Virus record (IMG/VR): IMGVR_UViG_3300042294_001577
Coordinates: 1-26,682 of that record
From: a virus
DNA length: 26,682 nt
Direction: 5' to 3' (one strand)
How positions within the stretch are numbered: the stretch's first letter is position 1; every line of letters begins with the position of its first letter. The position numbers and the translations under genes were made by a program. Below are positions 23,098 to 26,682 of the stretch, in pieces. The notes under the pieces were generated by a model. That model saw only the letters and a program-made list of their open reading frames with translations, ran no database searches and was not told the origin of the DNA.

Positions 23098-24536
23098 CAC
23101 CTTATAAACTTAAAATATTAAACGGAGTATTGAAGTTAAAATCATTTTCTGATGTGGTTTTAAATATCTTTGGAATTAAAGATTTAGGAACTCAAACAGG
23201 TAACGTTAATAATGGTTTAGTAGATTGGAGTATTCAGCATTTAACTAAAACAACTGCAGAATGGAATGCTGATACAACAACTATTTTATTAAAAGGACAG
23301 TTAGGCATTGAAGATACAGCAAATGCAACCTATAAGCTTAAAATAGGAAATGGTACTAATTTATGGAGTGCTTTATCTTACGTTGGAACTGGTGGTGCAG
23401 GTAGTCAGGATTTACAAAGTGTTACTGATTTAGGAGCATCAACTACAAACGCTATTAATACTGCAGGAATTACAAGTGATTATTTTCAATTAGATACAAC
23501 AGCAACAAATACAAATGCAGTTGGTAAGGTAGTATGGAATGATACATTAGGAACTGGTGAAATAGGTTTAAAAGGTGGAAATATCAATGCTAAATTAGCA
23601 CAGGATTTATACGCAAGAGTAGTAAATAAAACATCACAAAATCTTTTAAGAGCTAATTATCAAGCTGTAAAAGTACAAAGCGCACAGGGGCAAAGATTAG
23701 CAGTTAATTTTGCACAGGCTAATAATGATAATAACAGTGCAGATACTATTGGAATTGTAGCAGAAAATATAAATAATAATCAAGAAGGTTTTGTTATTAC
23801 AGTTGGTCTGATTGAAAACATAAATACAACTGGTTCTTTACAAGGTGAAACATGGGCAGATGGCGATGTAATTTATTTAAGTCCAACAACTGCTGGTTCA
23901 TTAACTAATATAAAACCAAACGGAAGCACAGGTCATATTGTAGTTATTGGTTATATTGAGTATGCTCATCAAAACAATGGTAAGATATACGTTAAGATAA
24001 TGAACGGGTGGGAGCTTGATGAACTTCATAACGTATATATTAATCAGGGAACTTTAGCAAATAATGATGCTTTAATTTATGAAAGTTCAACACAACTTTG
24101 GAAAAATAAACAAATAGGTTATACTTTATTATTTACAGCAGGAGCTAATCTTTTAATAAGTCCAGCAGATGCAACTACTTATTATTTTGGTTCAGGCAGA
24201 AATTCTATTTACACCCCTGACCATGCGGTAATAATACCAAAAGCGGGGACACTAAAATCAATTTCTTTTTTTCATGTGGTTAATTCAACATTAGGCACAG
24301 CAGAAAATAGCACATTATCGGTTCAAGTTAGAAATACAGGTTATTTAGGTTCAGTAAGTACAACAACTCAAATAACCAACACTTACAAATTTAATAGTAC
24401 TTATAATTCAACTATGTTTACAGGATTAAATATTGATTTGCCTGAAGGATGTGCAGTTGATATTAAATGGCTAACACCTACATGGGTTACAAATCCAGCA
24501 CAAATACAAATTAATGCAACTTTATTTATAGTATAA
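23094..24536 (+). CDS. tail fibre/receptor-binding protein (480 aa)
   Basis: A 480-aa modular adhesin. Residues 53-97 carry a TTAEWNADTTTILLKGQLG...IGNGTNLWSALSYVG segment common at the start of phage fibres. DLQSVTDLGASTTNAI (105-120) and a TWADGDVIYLSPTTAG region (about 250-265) with GHIVVIGYIE resemble shaft/chaperone-like fibre modules. The C-terminal 150 residues are beta-rich and probably form the receptor-binding tip. It is joined by ATGA to the adaptor upstream. Confidence 0.7.
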   Translation: MTPYKLKILNGVLKLKSFSDVVLNIFGIKDLGTQTGNVNNGLVDWSIQHLTKTTAEWNADTTTILLKGQLGIEDTANATYKLKIGNGTNLWSALSYVGTGGAGSQDLQSVTDLGASTTNAINTAGITSDYFQLDTTATNTNAVGKVVWNDTLGTGEIGLKGGNINAKLAQDLYARVVNKTSQNLLRANYQAVKVQSAQGQRLAVNFAQANNDNNSADTIGIVAENINNNQEGFVITVGLIENINTTGSLQGETWADGDVIYLSPTTAGSLTNIKPNGSTGHIVVIGYIEYAHQNNGKIYVKIMNGWELDELHNVYINQGTLANNDALIYESSTQLWKNKQIGYTLLFTAGANLLISPADATTYYFGSGRNSIYTPDHAVIIPKAGTLKSISFFHVVNSTLGTAENSTLSVQVRNTGYLGSVSTTTQITNTYKFNSTYNSTMFTGLNIDLPEGCAVDIKWLTPTWVTNPAQIQINATLFIV

Positions 24537-24685
24537 TGTTTACATACGAAATTAAACAAGAAAACGGAAAATATAATATTTACTATTACATAGATAATAA
24601 AATTGAAACAATAGAGTTTTATGCTTATGATTTAAGTAATCCTCAAGCAATAATTAGATACGGTTATAAACAAAAAATAAATTAA
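24536..24685 (+). CDS. small hypothetical protein (49 aa)
   Basis: A 49-codon ORF whose ATG shares its first base with the stop of the preceding fibre gene (TAATG) and which ends 5 nt before the next ATG. The product is rich in Tyr, Ile, Asn and Lys and shows short strands (YNIYYYIDNK). The tight spacing supports a real gene. Its place between fibre genes suggests a small tail or fibre-associated protein, though no family is recognisable. Confidence 0.55.
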   Translation: MFTYEIKQENGKYNIYYYIDNKIETIEFYAYDLSNPQAIIRYGYKQKIN

Positions 24686-24690
24686 ATAAA

Positions 24691-24969
24691 ATGATTACAT
24701 TTTCAAATAGAGCAGGAGTTTCGGGGGGTTCGGAACTAATAGCAGATACAGCTGCAAGAACAGGTGAACAAATTTGCGCTTTTTATGTACGTGAAGATAC
24801 TGTTGTAAGTGTTGCAACTGGTGGTGGTAAAAATTATGTTACCATACTTGGAATAAGTGGAAAAACTTTGAAAGCTGGTGATACTTATTATTTGCCATAC
24901 TTTGAGTACATTACAGCATTAACATTAACAAGTGGAAGTATTATTGCGTATTCAGAAAAGAATATATGA
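24691..24969 (+). CDS. small beta-rich virion protein (92 aa)
   Basis: A 92-aa protein with ADTAARTGEQICAFYVREDTVVS (18-40) and KTLKAGDTYYLPYFEYITALTLTSGSIIAY (about 59-88). This pattern of a short beta barrel ending in TLTSGSIIAY recurs in small phage fibre or decoration proteins. Gly and Thr are abundant and there are no charged catalytic clusters. It is joined to the next gene by ATGA. Structural role likely, position in the virion unknown. Confidence 0.5.
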   Translation: MITFSNRAGVSGGSELIADTAARTGEQICAFYVREDTVVSVATGGGKNYVTILGISGKTLKAGDTYYLPYFEYITALTLTSGSIIAYSEKNI

Positions 24970-25784
24970 TAGGCATAGCAAATACAATATTTAGAAATAT
25001 TAAAAAAATTAGCGGTGGCGCATCAACTGACCCCGACGCACAAGCTTTTATTACAGCAGCAGGAATAACTAATGCTACTCAACAAAGCGCAGTTAATCAA
25101 CTTGTATTAGATTTAAAGAGTGCTAACATTTGGACAAAAATTAAAGCTGCTTACCCAATGGTAGGTGGAACTGCTACTACTTGCAAGTGGAATTTAAAAA
25201 ACCCCGTTGACTCCAATGCCGCTTATAGATTAGTATTCAGCGGTGGTGGTACGTTTAGCGCAAATGGGTATCAGCCAGGAGGTGTTAATGGTTATGCTAA
25301 TACTTTTTTTAATACATCAACTCAAAGCACTTTAAACAATACTCACGCCTCTTATTATTCAAGAACAAATAGTGAAAATCTTGGAATTGAATTAGGTAAT
25401 TCAAATGGTTCTGGAGGTCAATTATTACTAGCACTTAGATTCACATCGGTAGGTTGTATTAGTGACCAATATAATTCAACAACTGGAAGAATTACAATTG
25501 CTAACGCAAACTCAGAAGGTCTTTATATTACATCAAGAACAACAAGTGCTATTCATAAATTATTTAAAAATTCTGCTCAAGTAGGTGCTACTAATACAGG
25601 TTCCAGCGGTTCTTTGCAAAATTTAAATCTTTATTTAGGTGCTATAAATCAAGGAACTGCGGTAAGTTTTTCAAATAGACAATGTGCCTTTGCATCAATA
25701 GGTGATGGCTTAACAGATGCTGAAGCCTTAGCACTATACAATGCAGTACAAACTTTTAACACAACTTTAGGAAGACAAGTATGA
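24966..25784 (+). CDS. putative adhesin with lectin-like domain (272 aa)
   Basis: A 272-aa protein. DPDAQAFITAAGITNATQQSAVNQLV (about 22-47) is followed by LKSANIWTKIKAAYPMVGG (50-68) and a Gly/Ser/Asn-rich beta domain that closes with GDGLTDAEALALYNAVQTF (248-266), a helix often ending concanavalin/LamG-like phage adhesin domains. Such proteins are typical of receptor-binding tips in Bacteroidetes phages. It is joined by ATGA to both neighbours. Confidence 0.6.
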   Translation: MIGIANTIFRNIKKISGGASTDPDAQAFITAAGITNATQQSAVNQLVLDLKSANIWTKIKAAYPMVGGTATTCKWNLKNPVDSNAAYRLVFSGGGTFSANGYQPGGVNGYANTFFNTSTQSTLNNTHASYYSRTNSENLGIELGNSNGSGGQLLLALRFTSVGCISDQYNSTTGRITIANANSEGLYITSRTTSAIHKLFKNSAQVGATNTGSSGSLQNLNLYLGAINQGTAVSFSNRQCAFASIGDGLTDAEALALYNAVQTFNTTLGRQV

Positions 25785-26032
25785 TACAATTAAAAGATAT
25801 AACAAAAGAGCAATACAGCATATATGTAGGCTTATTAACAACAGAACAAAAGGATAGTTTAATCCTGCAATGGTATGCGCCCGACTGCTATTTTAATCCA
25901 ATACAAGACATTAACGATAATTGGGTTATATCAGTTGAGGAAATGGCTAATTGTACGAATGAAGAGTTTATTTGGGTTAAAGATTTGCCATTAATTATTT
26001 ACGAACCTAAGCCAACACCACCAATTCCATAA
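25781..26032 (+). CDS. small fibre-associated protein (83 aa)
   Basis: An 83-aa acidic protein with an ITKEQYSIYVGLLTTEQKDSLILQWY helix pair (7-32), an aspartate-rich strand segment (43-53) and a Pro-rich C-terminus (PKPTPPIP). It is linked by ATGA to the lectin-like gene. Size and position resemble small fibre-assembly or accessory proteins, but no signature supports a specific function. Confidence 0.5.
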   Translation: MIQLKDITKEQYSIYVGLLTTEQKDSLILQWYAPDCYFNPIQDINDNWVISVEEMANCTNEEFIWVKDLPLIIYEPKPTPPIP

Positions 26033-26038
26033 TAAATT

Positions 26039-26245
26039 ATGAAAGAAGCATTAGAACTTATAAAAAAATACGGTGCTACAGCTGTTTTAGTAGCATGGTT
26101 ATTTCACACTAACATGAGAGTTGCATCGTTAGAATCTAAACTTTATAAGTGTTTAGAATCAGAAAAATTTGAAAGACAAGAGCAACAAAGAATGAGTGAA
26201 GCTATCTTACCAAAAGAAATAAATTATGAAGCTAAAAGTAGTTAG
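26039..26245 (+). CDS. small membrane protein, possible holin/lysis protein (68 aa)
   Basis: A 68-aa protein with a short N-terminal helix, one hydrophobic segment (GATAVLVAWLF, about 12-22) and a charged coiled-coil-like tail (RVASLESKLYKCLESEKFERQEQQ, about 27-50). One membrane span followed by a charged tail, directly upstream of and overlapping a lytic-enzyme-like gene by 20 nt, fits a small holin or spanin-like accessory. The leader AATAAATT before the ATG is typical of the window. Function inferred from topology and neighbours. Confidence 0.5.
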   Translation: MKEALELIKKYGATAVLVAWLFHTNMRVASLESKLYKCLESEKFERQEQQRMSEAILPKEINYEAKSS

Positions 26246-26651
26246 GGAAACTAAAAATGATGTTTGTACAATTGGCTCATTATTTATTAATGATGTTTTC
26301 TTTTGTTATACCTTAGAAGATAAAGACAGAGGATTAAAACAAAGTGATTCTCTTTTATTTATTCAGGCAAAAAAGATTTTCGGGCTTACTGCAATTCCTT
26401 CAGGCTTCTATAAATTAACAGTTAATCAATCGCCAAAGTTTAAAAGGATGTTACCTCGTATTCTTGAAATAAAAGGATTTGACGGTGTTTTATTGCACAG
26501 AGGTAATACAGCAGACCATTCATTAGGATGTATTCTTATAGGCTATAAAAAAGGGCATAATTCAATATTTGAAAGCACAAAAGCTGAAATTGATTTAGTA
26601 AACAGATTATTGTTACATAATAACGAAGTCCATACAATAGAAATTATATAA
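26226..26651 (+). CDS. DUF5675-like protein, possible peptidoglycan-acting lysis enzyme
   Basis: A 141-aa protein with the DUF5675 pattern: TAIPSGFYKLTVNQSPKF (55-72), LPRILEIKGFDGVLLHRGN (76-94) and ADHSLGCILIG (96-106). H91, D97 and C102 resemble the His/Cys active site of L,D-transpeptidase-type folds. In phages this family sits in lysis or terminal structural positions, so an activity on peptidoglycan is plausible but unproven. It overlaps the membrane-protein gene by 20 nt and is followed by an intrinsic terminator. Confidence 0.65.
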   Translation: MKLKVVRETKNDVCTIGSLFINDVFFCYTLEDKDRGLKQSDSLLFIQAKKIFGLTAIPSGFYKLTVNQSPKFKRMLPRILEIKGFDGVLLHRGNTADHSLGCILIGYKKGHNSIFESTKAEIDLVNRLLLHNNEVHTIEII

Positions 26652-26654
26652 ATC

Positions 26655-26680
26655 AAAAAAGCACCCCGAAGGATGCTTTT
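26655..26680 (+). terminator. intrinsic terminator at the end of the late operon
   Basis: AAAAGCACCC-CGAA-GGATGCTTTT can fold into a hairpin with one C-A mismatch, an A tract before and a T4 tract after. It lies a few nt after the stop of the DUF5675-like gene and ends the late unit. Confidence 0.65.
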
Positions 26681-26682
26681 AA

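Noticed and set aside
1-26682. tRNA genes, CRISPR arrays, insertion sequences, integrase and attachment sites
   Set aside because: I looked on both strands and saw no cloverleaf, regular spaced repeats, transposase, recombinase motifs or paired attachment repeats.

Overview
The window is a strongly AT-rich stretch of a tailed double-stranded DNA phage (Caudoviricetes), either a virion or a prophage. It carries a near-complete set of structural genes, almost all on the + strand, packed with ATGA/TAATG overlaps. The host is probably a member of the Bacteroidetes (Bacteroidota). Three things point there: most starts follow an A/T-rich leader rather than a clear Shine-Dalgarno sequence; several boundaries carry the -7 element TAnnTTTG, once with TTTG 20 nt upstream; and several small structural proteins look like types seen in Flavobacterium/Bacteroides phages. 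Family calls come from motifs read by eye; no database search was run.

Layout. (1) 1-2353: two very small ORFs, a promoter, then a coupled operon of a ParB/Srx-like protein, an FkbM-type methyltransferase and a 2-oxoglutarate/Fe(II) dioxygenase with TET/JBP-like active-site motifs. (2) 2364-3867: small and large terminase. (3) 3867-12919: tail and head-completion genes. These include a two-frame pair that looks like a tail assembly chaperone with a -1 frameshift, an HK97-gp10-like completion protein, several tail/baseplate proteins and the tape measure protein. (4) 12911-13099: one minus-strand orphan gene. (5) 13164-16009: ClpP-type prohead protease fused to a scaffold-like coiled coil, major capsid protein, and a probable tail-tube or decoration protein, closed by a terminator. 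(6) 16059-21006: a glycan cassette between a terminator and the portal, with its own putative promoter. It holds four glycosyltransferase-like ORFs, a SAM methyltransferase and a fifth glycosyltransferase (GT25 type) whose N-terminal half lies in the -1 frame of the preceding gene. (7) 21047-26032: portal, head-tail connector and adhesion/fibre proteins. (8) 26039-26651: a small membrane protein and a DUF5675-like probable lysis enzyme, then a terminator.

How the parts may work together. Regions 2-5 and 7 build the virion and region 8 probably lyses the cell. Regions 1 and 6 are accessory. A TET/JBP-like oxygenase beside a ParB-like protein and the terminase suggests DNA base hydroxylation. 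The methyltransferases and glycosyltransferases could decorate the hydroxylated bases, as in base J or glucosyl-hydroxymethylcytosine, or could instead glycosylate virion or host-surface structures. No cytosine-C5 methyltransferase is visible, so a JBP-like thymine oxidation route deserves equal weight.

The strongest hidden signal is at 20394-21006. A nine-A run in the small gene at 20207 offers an A_AAA_AAA slippery site. The -1 frame beyond it encodes the missing GT25 N-terminus and has no ATG, GTG or TTG start before 20557, which lies inside the domain. Either programmed frameshifting makes a roughly 266-aa fusion glycosyltransferase, or the A run contains an indel.
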